Source: Drosophila persimilis (lineage: Eukaryota; Arthropoda; Insecta; Diptera; Drosophilidae). From it: a DNA stretch of 64,000 bases. The notes under the pieces are model-generated. The model made no database searches, was not told the origin of the DNA, and was given only the letters and a program-made list of their open reading frames with translations. The position numbers were made by a program, and so were the translations under genes. The stretch is taken from NCBI RefSeq assembly GCF_003286085.1, contig NW_020825298.1, forward strand, positions 4,960,001-5,024,000, written 5' to 3'. Below are positions 1 through 11,347 of the stretch, one piece after another (the first letter of the stretch is position 1; each line of letters starts with the position of its first letter).

Positions 1-313
1 AAGTGCTTCCGTTGTAATTGTATTATAAAAGCAATGCCAAGTACACATTATTTTAGATATAGTTCCCACGCATATAGTACATATATTTACACCTATCAAA
101 CGACATTCAATGAGATCGAGATCCCACAATACACACCACAAACAGAGAATATTAAGTACCTTTTTATACAAATACGAAATGCATTTTATCGAACAAACCA
201 GAGAATAATCTTTTTAACGATACACGCAAATTGTTTAAGAACCATTTTTTTATTGGAATAATAAAGAGAGAGGAGAATCCACAGAATTTTGAAGGTAGAT
301 AGAGATACCAGCT
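1..313. other. Downstream flank / 3' UTR of Naf1
   Basis: AT-rich sequence without a supportable gene. It contains the likely poly(A) signal of Naf1 on the minus strand, AATAAA read from 254 down to 249, about 60 bases past the Naf1 stop codon. The rest, with scattered ATA-rich tracts, shows nothing I can name. Confidence 0.5.
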
Positions 314-2179
314 CTAACTTCCAGATGGCGGTGGTGGCCTGTTCTGTGGCTGTGCAAACGATGGCGGTGGTGGTGGTGCATACATATGATGCGGGGGCGG
401 CGGACCCATGTGCATCATTTGTGGCATGGCATAGGGCATCCCATAGCCATAGGCTGCTGGCGGCATTGGATAAGGTATGCCCGGCTGCGGCATATTAAAA
501 TTGGCCGCCGGCTGATGATAATTGTGATAGTAGTTCGAGTGCCAGCTGCCGGGATTATAGCTAGGATGATAATTGTACTGAGAGTCCCGTGCCTGCTGCT
601 GCTGGGAGGATCCCTGGTGGGATTGATTTTGATACTGACGCTGATTTTGATAGCTATCACGTTGCCCACGGCGTCCACGCTGGCGTGGAGATGGTGCCGG
701 AGCCGAGGATGCCTCAGTGGCCTGCGTAGAGACAGAGCTAATCGAATCCGTGGAATTGGTGCGATCTCGCTGGCGCCTCTTGCGCTGATCCTGTTTGGCC
801 TCGCGCTCTGCCTCGTCATCGGAATAGTCGATATAGCGAGCAGGTGGCTCCACATCGTGCTCCCATGAAGCATCTGAGCCGCGGACCTGCATCAACTTGG
901 AGAGGATCACAAATTGAGTGTGCTCTGTTTTGGGGGCACAGTAGACAACATCACCGATTTTGATGCCACGCTCTTGGATCTGCTGATTAGTATTGAAGCG
1001 GACGCAGTAGAGGGGATCGGAGACCTGTCCTAGCACATCGAAAACCTCGCCCAGCACCTTGCGACCTTTCTCCAGAAACAGCACAGTGTCCAGATCGAAT
1101 AGCATCGAATTGGGGATAACACTGACCAGCACCAGTTGATCGACAATGGAATGGACCTTCCCCAGCTCAATGCACTCGTCTTCTGGTACTGTAATTTCCA
1201 ACTGGTGGATGGGCGGTAGCTCATCCAACAGCATTTCACCCCGCACTTTGGGTGGCTGCCGGCGGCGACGTTCCCCTGTCGCACCGTCTTCGTCGAAATC
1301 CTCATCGTCTTCATCACAGTCTTCGGTGTTGATTTTCTTATCAATTTTCTTGCGCAAAACTGTCAGGTATTCGCCTTCAGATTCCGTATCCGAGTCGCTG
1401 CTGCTACTACTTTTCTCGTTTTCGCTCCCGGAGCTAACAGCCACCACTGGACGGCGGTAGGTGGTAGCAGTGGCAGGACCTGTCAAAGGCACCTCCACCA
1501 CCATGTTGTCGCTGTCATCGATTCTGGTGGCCTGTTCAGAGTCCGACTCGGCATCGGAGCTGTAGGCAGCCAGTAAACTCAGGCCAGAACGAGGCGGATT
1601 TAAAGACTCTGGAACGGTGTCAGATGTGCCATTTTCTGAGACCACTGGAGGAACAATTGACTTGGGATCCGGAGTGGTCGATGCTGGGCAATCCATTTCC
1701 TGAATTGTGGCCTGCTTCTCTGCTTGAGGAACAATTGTCGGGACTACTTCTGAAATTACTTCGACATTTGGCGGGGACTGAGGTGTGCCTTCTTCGCAAT
1801 CCATTGCTACAGCAGGCGTCTCCGCATTGGCAACGACTTTTTCTTTTTTCTCTTGGTCTTCATTTTCCACATGGTTGGAGTTATTGGCCGCCGTAGTTGT
1901 TGACTTTGGCTCAATTTCAGCTGGTTTTTCAGCCACACTTTCCGTCTCTGTATGAAAAACTCAGTCCTTATTTTGTTAACCATAAACAATTCCTTTAATC
2001 TTACCTGTTTGCGGCGTAGCTTCCACCTTATCTGTAGCTGTTGCTACTTCTGCGTCATTTGGTGGTGAGACTTCTGCTGGACTTTCGGTAGTTGCAGGCA
2101 TTTCAATGCTTTCTGCTGTCTTTAAAGGATCTGATGTTGTAGCAGGCGCTACTACAGCCCCCGGCTGTTCATTTTCCAT
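314..2179 (-). CDS. Naf1: Naf1-like H/ACA snoRNP assembly factor (2 exons)
   Basis: Coding exons are 2179..2005 and 1947..314 (intron donor GTAAG at 2004, acceptor CAG ending 1948), giving 602 residues. The N-terminal half is low-complexity, acidic and Ser/Glu-rich. A Gar1/Naf1-type beta-barrel domain lies at about residues 320-412, with LGKVHSIVDQLVLV, VLFLEKGRKVLGEVFDVLG and the typical GDVVYCAP. The C-terminal third is Arg/Gln-rich and then Pro/Tyr/Met-rich, as in fly Naf1 (CG10341 as I recall). Naf1 is a nuclear factor that binds dyskerin and is later replaced by Gar1 during H/ACA snoRNP maturation. Start choice: first ATG of exon 1, opening MENEQPG. The family assignment rests on the central domain and is firm; the tails would not identify it alone. 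Confidence 0.93.
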
Positions 2180-2215
2180 CTTAGTTCACTTTAATTACTT
2201 TAAATTTCTCTTTAA

Positions 2216-2370
2216 AACAAACTAAAATTCTGTTGACAAAAACACGTTGGTGCGCACGTGTTGTTCTTCGAGACCCTCACAAATATACCAAAATATACCT
2301 CAGAAATATACCAAAATATACCGACTTATTTTCAAAATATACCGTAAATATACTGACGAAGAGTGCAGTT
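2216..2370. promoter_or_regulatory. Naf1 promoter-proximal region with AATATACC repeats
   Basis: Immediately upstream of Naf1 are a CACGTG E-box (near 2256) and then five close repeats of the core AATATACC between 2281 and 2343, followed by GTAAATATACTGACGAA. A closely similar layout sits upstream of Nedd8 in this window (26935-27020). Position and repetition suggest a core-promoter or insulator-type element; function is inferred. Confidence 0.5.
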
Positions 2371-3090
2371 CGGACTGTAGACGTTTCGGTTGAAGTTCGA
2401 TTTTGAATTTAAAGCAACTTCTTAAAATTTTCAGTTTATTCAATTCTTTTGTTAAAATCATTTGCGTGTTGAGATGTTCATTTGCATTAATATGCAAGCA
2501 TTATTATAAGCTAAAATGGACGCCAACTTATCCAATAGATATTCGAAGCTAAAAATTAACAAAATATTGCTTATTTAGCGTAAAAAAAGTTTTAAAACTT
2601 TGTACACTTTTTTGAGGGGAATGCATTTGAAGAGCGGGTTTTCGTTGTGCAGCAGGTTTCTTGAATATCTAAAAAAGTTCAGTAGGCACTCGAAATATCG
2701 AAATACATACAATATGTTTTTACAAAATACATTTTTGTCGAGTGTTGTTTCTTTACCAGCTTTTTTCAGTAACATCTAATAATTGAAATTAGCGTAATAA
2801 ATTCATGGGAGAAAGCGAAAAAATATCCTATCAAAATATCGGTTACAAAACATTACTTTGTGCCAAGGCTGAGTTAATTGGAAGATGTTCATGTGCGAAC
2901 GAGCTAAAATCTATGTAAATATCAATAGCACTTAGTTAATATCAATGTTTTCGTCTGTTTTGTTTGCTTCTTGTTTTGTGGTTTACTTGACCATGTGAGA
3001 TATGTGAGAATGATAATGATTTTCGAATAAAATCAAATGTTTTAAAGCGAGCAACGTAGTAAAAAGTCAAGCAACGGATCCCCTGGGATC
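2371..3090. other. Intergenic AT-rich spacer, Naf1 to RUSF1 3' end
   Basis: The spacer lies between the Naf1 5' end and the RUSF1-like stop codon. It is AT-rich, with only short chance open frames. It should include the 3' UTR of the RUSF1-like gene (minus strand). I see no RNA gene or repeat family in it. Confidence 0.4.
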
Positions 3091-4539
3091 CTACACTTTC
3101 CAGTCCAAGCGGAACTCGTCTACCAGCAGCAAATGTTGATGGACCAGCCAACCTACAAAATGTAATATGCGAAATAAGTAGAATGTCTATATTGTAAAAA
3201 TGCCTTTTAGACATACCCTCTTTTTGTGCTAGACCTACGAACTCCTGCCATTTGCTTTGTATATCCCAGTACTTTTCCTTGATCTGATTCCTGTCCTGCA
3301 GATAGGATACAGCAAAGAAATACGCCTTGAGCACATCCTGCTGGCGCGTTTCGAAATGCAGATAGACGCCTAAGTATTTTTTACTCTCGGCTATGATGAA
3401 ATGCTCATGGGGATCAAAGGAGGAGACAATGTTTTCGATGCTGCTGCTAGTCTTGTACTCGTCAATCAGATTCTTTACACTCAGTCCGAGCCGTACGTTG
3501 AGAGAAACAGACACAGTTTGTCCCAGCGTCACCCGCTCCATGGCATTGACCTAAAAGTTAGCAGATGTAGAAGCCCCTTCGCTTTATATATATATCGGAA
3601 GACATGCGACACTCACCTGCTGTGGAGTTAGCATCCGCGACGACCGAAAGTACTCTTCCAGTGCAATTAGGTACCTCGATTCGTTGAATGTGCGCAGGCA
3701 CACCGAACGTACCGCCTTGAGATTCGCATAGAGATGAAGGGCGACTACGACATAGAAGACCGTATAGAGTACCGCCTGGCTTTTGATCAGCGTCAACAGA
3801 TATAGACCCACGAAAGAGGCCACCAGATTGACGCACGTCTCCTGCGAACTGTCCTTGGAAGCAACATCAGCCAGGTTCCCTCTCACCGCATGATGTTGGG
3901 TCAGAGCTGACCGCGTGGCACCGCCAGCCACACCCACAATTGCCTTGAGCATGGTGGAACCACATAGGATTTGGGTACTAAGATGGGGATATTTGGGAAG
4001 CACATAGATTTCGATGCCCATGGCTAGATCGTTGAGGAAATCGGCGCGCAGACGCCATTTCTTAGAGTCCACGTCCAGTTGGCAGCCCTTCCACCAGGCG
4101 AATAATATTCTCCCGACATGACCGCAGCCCTCTTTCATTATCCAGGTAACTGTGGCCGAATAGGCATTGATGTTCTCACTGCCCACGCCAATGCCCTTGA
4201 GTATGGCATGTGTGCATAGCGTTCCACAGATGGTGCTGCAGAAGGCCTGCACCGTATCCCAGATCTGGTAGGCTGCATAGTCCTCACTGACGCTGTCTGG
4301 ATAGCCTTTGGGCAAGAAGATTTTCTGCAGCACCCGAAAGAGCAGGAACTTTTCTTGAATGACCAGCTTATCGCCACGTAGCGGCACACGAACAATGTTG
4401 CTCTGATCTGCGGGGAGATATAGTGGAGTGGGCAAGGGCCTTTTGCGGACTTTGATCGATATTAATGCTTACCTGCTGGCGTCACATACAGTATTTCCTC
4501 ACCCTTGGTGCCGTACTGCTCTCGAAAATGGATTTTCAT
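3091..4539 (-). CDS. RUSF1 / DUF647 (root UVB-sensitive family) protein, 4 exons
   Basis: Exons 4539..4473, 4407..3617, 3550..3217 and 3152..3091 join in frame to 417 residues; all four boundaries are GT-AG. After the short first exon (MKIHFREQYGTKGEEILYV) the protein shows the DUF647 signature: FLPKGYPDSVSEDYAAYQIWDTVQAFCSTI, GIGVGSENINAYSATVTWIMKEGCGHVGRI, and then KWRLRADFLNDLAMGIEI. Hydrophobic stretches around ILCGSTMLKAIVGVAGGATR and LVASFVGLYLLTLIKSQAVLYTVFYVVVALHLY suggest membrane association. The family includes human RUSF1 (C16orf58) and plant RUS1/RUS2; the biochemical role in animals is not established. Length is close to the 468 residues of human RUSF1. It is divergent from SERAC1, with about 950 bp between the start codons. 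As I recall the D. melanogaster orthologue is CG10338. Confidence 0.92.
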
Positions 4540-5485
4540 CTTGGCCGACACTCTGGCAGCCGGGGGGCTACGGGTTATTTTGTATTTGGGGTCAACGTTG
4601 TCGCCAAAGGCAGAGTTTTATTGCTTTTTGAGGTTTTCGTTTCCCTCCAAGTTGTTTATGCCAGGCCCAACCGCCACGCCAACACCCACCCCCACCCACC
4701 TGGCCGTGCCACCACCCACAGCTATTTATGTCTTTCTGTCTGCCTGTGTCTCCTTTCAGCCTGCCTGAAAAGCCATGGAAATCCGATCCAAAACCAAAGC
4801 GTGAAACGATTTCTGAACGCAGCAATACAAAGCGAAGTTTAGGGCATTATATAAACAAGTAAATCTAGCTACTTTAATTAAAAACCTGGCTAAAACCGTT
4901 GCTAAACAAACAGCTTATCAAAAGAAGATACAATAAGCGTTTGGCGAGTGTTGGAAAACGGAAATATCTTATGACACTACACTGAACTACCTCTCTTATC
5001 TGAAAGACACAGAAATCAAGAGACAAAAAGTTCCAGGTTATCATTATTTTTGCCAAAACGGTTCTTTTCAGCCGTTCAAGCAGTTTAGATTAACCAAGTA
5101 TTACATGCTTGTCTTTCAGATATGAATAGAAATTAAGTCTAGTGTCATACAATCAGCTGCTGCTGCCAGACCTATCGGTACTCTTCCGATAGGTTCGCTG
5201 AAGCCTTTATAAAGAAATTACGCGCACATTTGGCCAGCAAAACAGCCAACAAACCAAGCAAGCAACAACAAAACAAAACAGTCTCAAGTGACAGCAACTA
5301 AATAAAAGCAAGCCGCCCTAGTGATATTTTGTGGGCGTGAACTGATATAATCATCTAAATTTAAAGTGTGAACAATAGTGTAAACGCTTTCAAAGCAAAA
5401 AGAAGCAACACATTAATTGTTATTGTGTGTTTTCGACCACCAAAACTACACCACAACTAAACTTCGGAGGGCCAGAGACCAGGCA
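4540..5485. promoter_or_regulatory. Divergent promoter region, RUSF1-like (-) and SERAC1 (+)
   Basis: The spacer is 0.95 kb between two divergent start codons. A perfect inverted repeat, CCTATCGG / CCGATAGG with a 7-base gap, lies at 5171-5193; each arm carries CGATA, the core bound by BEAF-32 and DREF in Drosophila. The stretch 5220-5485, rich in CAA/AAC and lacking long open frames, is probably SERAC1 5' UTR. Pyrimidine/CCACC-rich sequence at 4675-4720 has no clear role. Confidence 0.5.
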
Positions 5486-8400
5486 ATGTCATTGGAGGAT
5501 CTCAAAACAACTCTGCGACGTTATCCGAAGCTTGTGGGCCTGGGTGGAGTTGGTATTTTGACCACGTAAGTGAATCACATCACGCCACCTTATATCAAAC
5601 GCCCAAACGAAAGTAGTCCACCCGCGTTCAGCAGATGCTACAGGTCCCATGGCAAAAATAGTTTTAAATCACACAAAGACCCAGTGAGAACTTTATACAA
5701 GGTTGCTTAGATTCAGGGGGCTCGTCCTCATACACGTTTTATGAAAAGTGGCCCCACATGCCCCTGAATATATCGTACGATTTCTATGTATAATATATGC
5801 GCACACGCTTCTACATAATATATATCTTGAACAACAACAACAAGTTGATATTTTCCGCATTCTACACTATTGCGCACCTGTGACGTCATTTGTTTACAAC
5901 TACTAATTACAGATCACAAAAGCAAATTATTCATTCAAATCCAGTTGATGTTGTTGTTAGGACAGGACATTATATGAGATCAGCGCCAACAATTTTTGGG
6001 CAGGCAAACTATAAAAATGTCGAATCAATGGAAGAATAGTTGCCTTACAAAGATAGCAAGGCTAATTTAGTTAGTAACTAATTAACTATTTTCTTCATTT
6101 GACAGGATAAACTTAAACCTTAAAGAGAACTTGTTCTCGTTTTCACTTTATACAAATATACCAGATATGGCACTGATAACAATAGTCTTTTTCATATTCC
6201 CCCTTTTAATATAATTCAAATTATACTGAAAATCCAACATCCAAAAAACAAACTCCTTATAACATAGCCCCATTCATTAGAGTATTCAATATTAGCTTAA
6301 TATCACACCGCTTCTGATTTGCTCTACTGCCAAACAAGATCAAAACAGAACGTACGATTTTGTATAAATGAGATAGCAATATTGGTGAAGTTGTTGTTAG
6401 TGCCTTTTGTTTACCCGCTTATTACTCATTTGGCGCTGCCTTCTCTTTCTTTGCCTTTAACAGCTGTTCAAGGCCTCCACCATTCGCACACACACGCATA
6501 CACAGATAACCGAAAAACTAACATGGCGCCATAAATGTGCGCAGTTTTTTTAAAATCTGCGAACCCCCCGCGAATTTGATAGTTTTTGTTGTTGTTATTG
6601 TTTATGGTTTAACCAATGTTGTTTTTGTTGATTAGAAATTGTGCCGCTGCTGCGGCGCGTGTGGACGGGACTTGTTTTTGCCATGAATCTGACGTGCCCA
6701 CTTTTCGGTGGATTTGTTTTTGTTGTTGATCTTGCACTTATCTAATAACAAAATAGTTGGCAGATAATAGTATTTTTGTTGTTGTTTGAGTTCGGAGGAA
6801 AATGTGCAATGAGAAAAACAAAAGATAGATACAGATAGATGGATAGATAGATCAGATAAATATTTACAATAGAGAATATATATATATGTATGTATGTATG
6901 GTAAAGGTAGATTGAAATAGAAAGTTGCGACTAGTTTCTAAAATGATCAATATTATTTGGCGATAATCATTCAAATACTCTTTTTGTTTCTTTTAGTGCT
7001 GGATTCTTACTGTACGGTAGTCCCCAAGCTCGTCATTTCTTTGGTCAATATGTGGACAAGAAGGCACCCGAGTCGGACAAGCGTCGCGCCGAGTATATCT
7101 ATATAAAGTATCACATCTACAGGGAGTCCATGCGCAAGATGCAACAGAAGCAGGAGGATGAAAAGAAATGGATCAGCGTTATCATCAATCCTCTTGGCAA
7201 ATGGTGGAAGACGGCCAAGCATTCGGTGGCCTGGCGTCTGCTCAATATTGCCCAGACTGGCAGTCAGCCCGAGCGTTTGAAGGCAGTCCAGCAATTGGTC
7301 TGCATGGATCACTTGAAGGATTGGGACTTTCGTCATTTGGCACAGATCTGTGATGCTCGCACAGCCGTCTCCCTGGCGCGCTGTGGTGCCGACACACGCT
7401 GGTTTATGCCCGTGCATCGTCGTGGCTGCATTAAGAATCCCAAAATGCTGCTTTCGGAGCTGCATGGAATGCTGGCCCGACTCCGTCCCATGGGCTGTGT
7501 GCAGCATTTCTTCAGCAAATACTTTCCCGATCAGGATCCCATTGTAAGCGACCGAACAGAAGAAATGAATGAAGAATATATCTCAAACTATTATATCTCT
7601 TTATTTTGGCAGGAGGACATACACGAATATCTGAATCAGGAGCAAACGATTGTGTTGGCCACAGCCGACACGGACTTGCTGAAGGAGATCATCTCTTTTC
7701 TGCATCACATCACGAAAGATCCCGACGTTTCGGCTAAAATTATCAAAGATGGTGGCCTGGTGCATCTCATGGAATTGCGCAAGATCTTCTGCGATGACAA
7801 CGAGACCCTGTCCACATTGTGCAAAGTTCTGGCCAACATGTCCGTGGTGCCCGATGTCGTGGAGCACTTCTTTACCTCTGGCTGGGTGGGTACTCTAGCC
7901 GAATGGCAACAGTGCGCCGATCTCAGGCTGCAAGTGGTCTCCGCCAAGACAATGGCCAATCTGGACCATGATGATCCCAACCAGTGCACATATCCACCCA
8001 ATGTGTATCCCCTGCATCCCAGAGTGCGTACCCGTCGCAAGCCCAAGGCAGATATTGTCTTTGTCCATGGGTTGCTGGGCGGCGTATTCATCACGTGGCG
8101 TCAGCGCGATAGGAAGCCCACAGAGCTGGGTCTGTACGGCAAGAATGCCTTCTATACGAGCGAATCGGATGATGTTTTCCTAGTAGGGGAACAGAAGCGT
8201 GTCAATGGCACCAAGCAAAAGAAGGTGCAGGGAGTGCCTCTTGTTCCAACACAAAATGCAGGAGACAACAATCAAGAGGAAAACAAAGCCAATGGCCAGC
8301 CCAAAGTGGAAGGTTTTAAAGGTAAAGAAATGCGGCAACTCGTTTTGAGATCACAATCATTAACGCCTAACCTAAACCTTACAGATCCAGTTTTAAAGGC

Positions 8401-9451
8401 CATAAAAAAGGTGGAGGAAGATCCTGTCATGATCAGCGATGCCGCCACAAAGGAATTCGTGGAGACCCTACGCAATCAGCCCGAACTGGACTCGGATTGG
8501 GAGGTGGTCCATCCGGATATACCTTTGGATGCAAATATGAACTGCGAGGGCAAGTTCAGTATGTCCGGGAACGAGTGGCGTAATCAGGAGAACAACGAGG
8601 AGTACACAAACTGCTGGCCCATGGAATGGCTGCCCGATGATTATCCCGACTCGAGGATCATTGGCATTGACTACACATCGGCTGTGACCGAATGGTCGGC
8701 GAATTTCACCAAGTATTGTCCCTGCGAGAAGGGTCAGGGTCATATCGATGTGAGGGCCAGCACCCTTCTGGAGCGCATTGCTGTCTCTGATGTGGGCAAT
8801 GAGCGTCCCATTGTGTGGATAGGTCATTCCATGGGCGGACTGCTCACCAAGCTGATGCTTTTGAAATCCATAGACTCGCACGAGCCCAAGGTTCAACAGA
8901 TTGCCAAGAACACCAAGGGAATCGTATTCCTGGGTACGCCTCACCGCGGCTCATCGATTGCCAAATGGCAGCAGCATATACAAATGATCCTCTCCCCCTC
9001 GATTGAGGTCAAAGAGATGGAGGAAAATGCACCCAAGCTGCTGGAGATGCATCGACGTTTCATGGGCTGCCTGAACACTGCCCTGCGCCATTGCAAGGTA
9101 ATGAGCGTGGCCGAGGGATCACCGACAATGCTTACCACATTTAAGTTTCCCCTGCGCATTGTCACCGAGGAGTCATCTCGCATAAATTTCGGCGACTTTT
9201 ATCTGCTCAAAGATGACCATCTCAGTCTGTCCAAGCCCATCTACAGGCAGTCCTTCCTTTATCAGCGTCTCCTGCATGTCATTCGGGAGGCTGTTAAAGA
9301 GCGTCAGCCCGACACAAAGGACCAGAACGAAATGCCGCAGACCTCACCAAACCAGGAAGTAATTCTAATGAATATTGTGGCTGCCCTGCTGAAGGGTGCC
9401 AAGGGACTGTTTGAGTATCTGCCCCGCGTCGCTGTGCGATTCAACACTTAG
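5486..9451 (+). CDS. SERAC1-like serine hydrolase (4 exons)
   Basis: Coding exons 5486..5565, 6997..7543, 7613..8321 and 8385..9451 join to 800 residues. The first intron is 1.43 kb and holds GATA and TATG microsatellites near 6825-6900. The two short introns (69 and 63 nt) are multiples of three with no in-frame stop, so the reading frame also runs through them unspliced. A hydrophobic segment at about residues 14-34 suggests a membrane anchor. The alpha/beta-hydrolase part starts at DIVFVHGLLGG (about 356); the nucleophile elbow GHSMGG places Ser594, followed by FLGTPHRGS. Human SERAC1 acts at the mitochondria-ER contact and is linked to phosphatidylglycerol remodelling and MEGDEL syndrome. 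As I recall the fly orthologue is CG10383. Its 3' end converges on TIPIN. Confidence 0.95.
5566..6996 (+). other. SERAC1 intron 1
   Basis: The intron (GTAAG at 5566, TTTTAG ending 6996) contains no coding exon I can support. It has AT-rich tracts, a GATA tract (about 6822-6855) and a TATG tract (about 6880-6900). The 6360-6550 stretch carries a short open frame without coding character. Confidence 0.7.
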
Positions 9452-9655
9452 GCGAGCTCCCATTCCTCCCACATACGCCTGTACCTCGACTGCTTTGTAT
9501 TCAATAAGTGTTTAGTTTATTCACACCATAGTATATAGTTTTACAAGTATTCTTCATACATGAGGCTCTACAAATCCATCCCTATCATGACTTGGAGGAG
9601 CTTCTGCTCTTTGTACATACGCACATATTGTAGCTTTCTTACAAACGAATCCTAA

Positions 9656-9673
9656 TTTATTTTCTTCAATAAA
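9656..9673. terminator. Crossed poly(A) signals of SERAC1 (+) and TIPIN (-)
   Basis: AATAAA on the plus strand at 9668-9673 serves SERAC1 and AATAAA on the minus strand from 9661 to 9656 serves TIPIN. Cleavage some 15-30 nt beyond each signal would make the two mRNAs overlap at their 3' ends. Confidence 0.6.
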
Positions 9674-9696
9674 AATGCTTAAGTTTTACACGTAAA

Positions 9697-10602
9697 TTAT
9701 GATTCCAGCTCTTGTTGCTGTTGTTTCTTGGCCAGTAGCCGCTCCTGTGCCAGCCTTCGATTCTCTGCTATACGCGCCATTTGATCCGCCGATAGCTTCT
9801 TTGTCGCTGGCGTTGGAGGCTGTGAAGACGGCAAGGGCTGACCATAATCACTCATATCGTGCGCATCTATAGGAGCACCATCTTTATCGAAGGTCGGACC
9901 ATTCACCGTCGAATAGGGAGTGGACACAACTGCATGGCGGGAGAAGGAAGGCGTAACCAAAGTACTTGTGCTCGTGCTGGATAACTTGGATCTCTGATAC
10001 GTGGCTGCTGGTGTGTGTGGTGCCAGCTTAGACATGGCTATCTGTTCGCCCAACAAAGCATCGAACTCGTCAAAAGGTTCATCGGCTGCGTCATCGTTCT
10101 GCTCCTCCTGGCCATCGTCGACAGCGTCCCCTTCCTGCATGCGCAAATCCTCCAGTTGTCCCAGACGATATCGTGACATGTGCACCTGAAGGGGCTTCTT
10201 CTTACCCAGACGCTCTATGTTGTTGAGGACATCGTCGAATGTGTAGGTGGGGTACATGCGATGACCCCAGTGCTGCAGCCGCCGCAAGACCTCATCCAGA
10301 TCAGTTTTTTCATGGCCCTTGCCCTTCAGTTTGACATCCTTGAAGTAATTCTCGATGGTGTGAATGCCGCGTGGGCCACGCAGGGTGTCCACTGTGAGAC
10401 GCGGCCTTGGATTGCGCACAGCACGCTTCTTGGGCTCCACTTTGACTCCAGCATCAGGATTTCCATCTGCATTTTCATTGTTCTCATCGTCGTCGGCAAA
10501 TAGTTTCTCCCCCTCGCCATCGCTGGGCAATTGGTCGTTGTCCGCGCACACGTTGTCGTTGAACAAGTCATCAACCCCATCGTCGCCGAATAGAGAAGCC
10601 AT
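9697..10602 (-). CDS. TIPIN (Timeless-interacting protein, Swi3/Csm3 family)
   Basis: Single coding exon, 301 residues, starting MASLFGDDGVDDLF, the conserved N-terminal peptide of the family. An acidic N-terminus (about 20-50) precedes the Swi3 domain, roughly residues 60-150, with RPRLTVDTLRGPRGI, LRRLQHWGHRMYPTYTFDDVLNNIERLGKKKPLQ. The C-terminus ends in a Gln/Lys-rich helix. TIPIN pairs with Timeless (Tof1-Csm3) in the replication-fork protection complex and supports Chk1 signalling. As I recall the D. melanogaster gene is CG10336. It is convergent with SERAC1 and divergent from msl-1. No intron is needed. Confidence 0.93.
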   Translation of the reverse strand: MASLFGDDGVDDLFNDNVCADNDQLPSDGEGEKLFADDDENNENADGNPDAGVKVEPKKRAVRNPRPRLTVDTLRGPRGIHTIENYFKDVKLKGKGHEKTDLDEVLRRLQHWGHRMYPTYTFDDVLNNIERLGKKKPLQVHMSRYRLGQLEDLRMQEGDAVDDGQEEQNDDAADEPFDEFDALLGEQIAMSKLAPHTPAATYQRSKLSSTSTSTLVTPSFSRHAVVSTPYSTVNGPTFDKDGAPIDAHDMSDYGQPLPSSQPPTPATKKLSADQMARIAENRRLAQERLLAKKQQQQELES

Positions 10603-11347
10603 GGACAGTACCGGTATGCCGCAAGGACTCGTGGAAAATCAACCACTTTCAGCACAACAAAGATATTTGCCGCCATTTTCTGCTTCTTCGCCAGTGGCAT
10701 TCGCACCTGGCGCTTACACAAGAGACAGAGCTGCCACCTTTTCTAAAAAACCACACGTATTTTCTTCTTAGTTTCGCATTACATAACTAGTTCCCTGCCA
10801 TGCGAAAATAATAAGTAACAATATAAACAATTAATTAAATTACTTTCAAGGGGTATAAAAGTGGAAAAACCACTTTCCCGGCGTTTCGTTTCTGGCAGTT
10901 GGCAGCGTGGCATATATATAGCAACCCTGCCTTTGGGCTGGCCTGGCAACACCGCGCAAACGCCATACTTCAAGGCATTTTTCGGGCGAAGTTTCATAAA
11001 TTTCCGCATAATTGTGAAAAACGCGATGAAAAACATGTAAAGCGTGACGAAAACAAGTAACCCAACTATCCAGCCAAATGGTGTCTCCACGTGCAATATT
11101 GGGGCAACGTAAAATACATTAAAACTGACGCCAAAAACGTTTTTCTGGGGAAAAGCGATGTGATTGGGAGAGAAACAAGAACAAAAAAAATTAAGTGTGG
11201 TGGAAATCAAGATTTACGCATTCTACTGTATCAGCTGCGGCGCTGTCACGGTGTGGCGTGGTGTGGCGGGCGACGATAAAGCAATCAAAACAAAAAATCC
11301 AAACTATGAACTTCGCATAGAATTTGTCAGGAGCGCTCACACACGAA
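10603..11347. promoter_or_regulatory. Divergent promoter region, TIPIN (-) and msl-1 (+)
   Basis: The spacer between the two start codons is 0.75 kb. On the plus strand a TATAAAA box at 10854-10860 overlaps a small hairpin, AAAGTGG / CCACTTT (10858-10876, 5-base loop). A minus-strand open frame of 143 codons (10779-11210) overlaps this box and has one strongly hydrophobic stretch; codon character is poor and I do not call it a gene. The last ~150 bases before 11348 are probably msl-1 5' UTR. Confidence 0.45.

Noticed and set aside
10779..11210. Minus-strand open frame of 143 codons with a hydrophobic segment between TIPIN and msl-1
   Set aside because: It overlaps a TATA box and hairpin, has no motif or family resemblance, and poor codon character; more likely promoter DNA open by chance.
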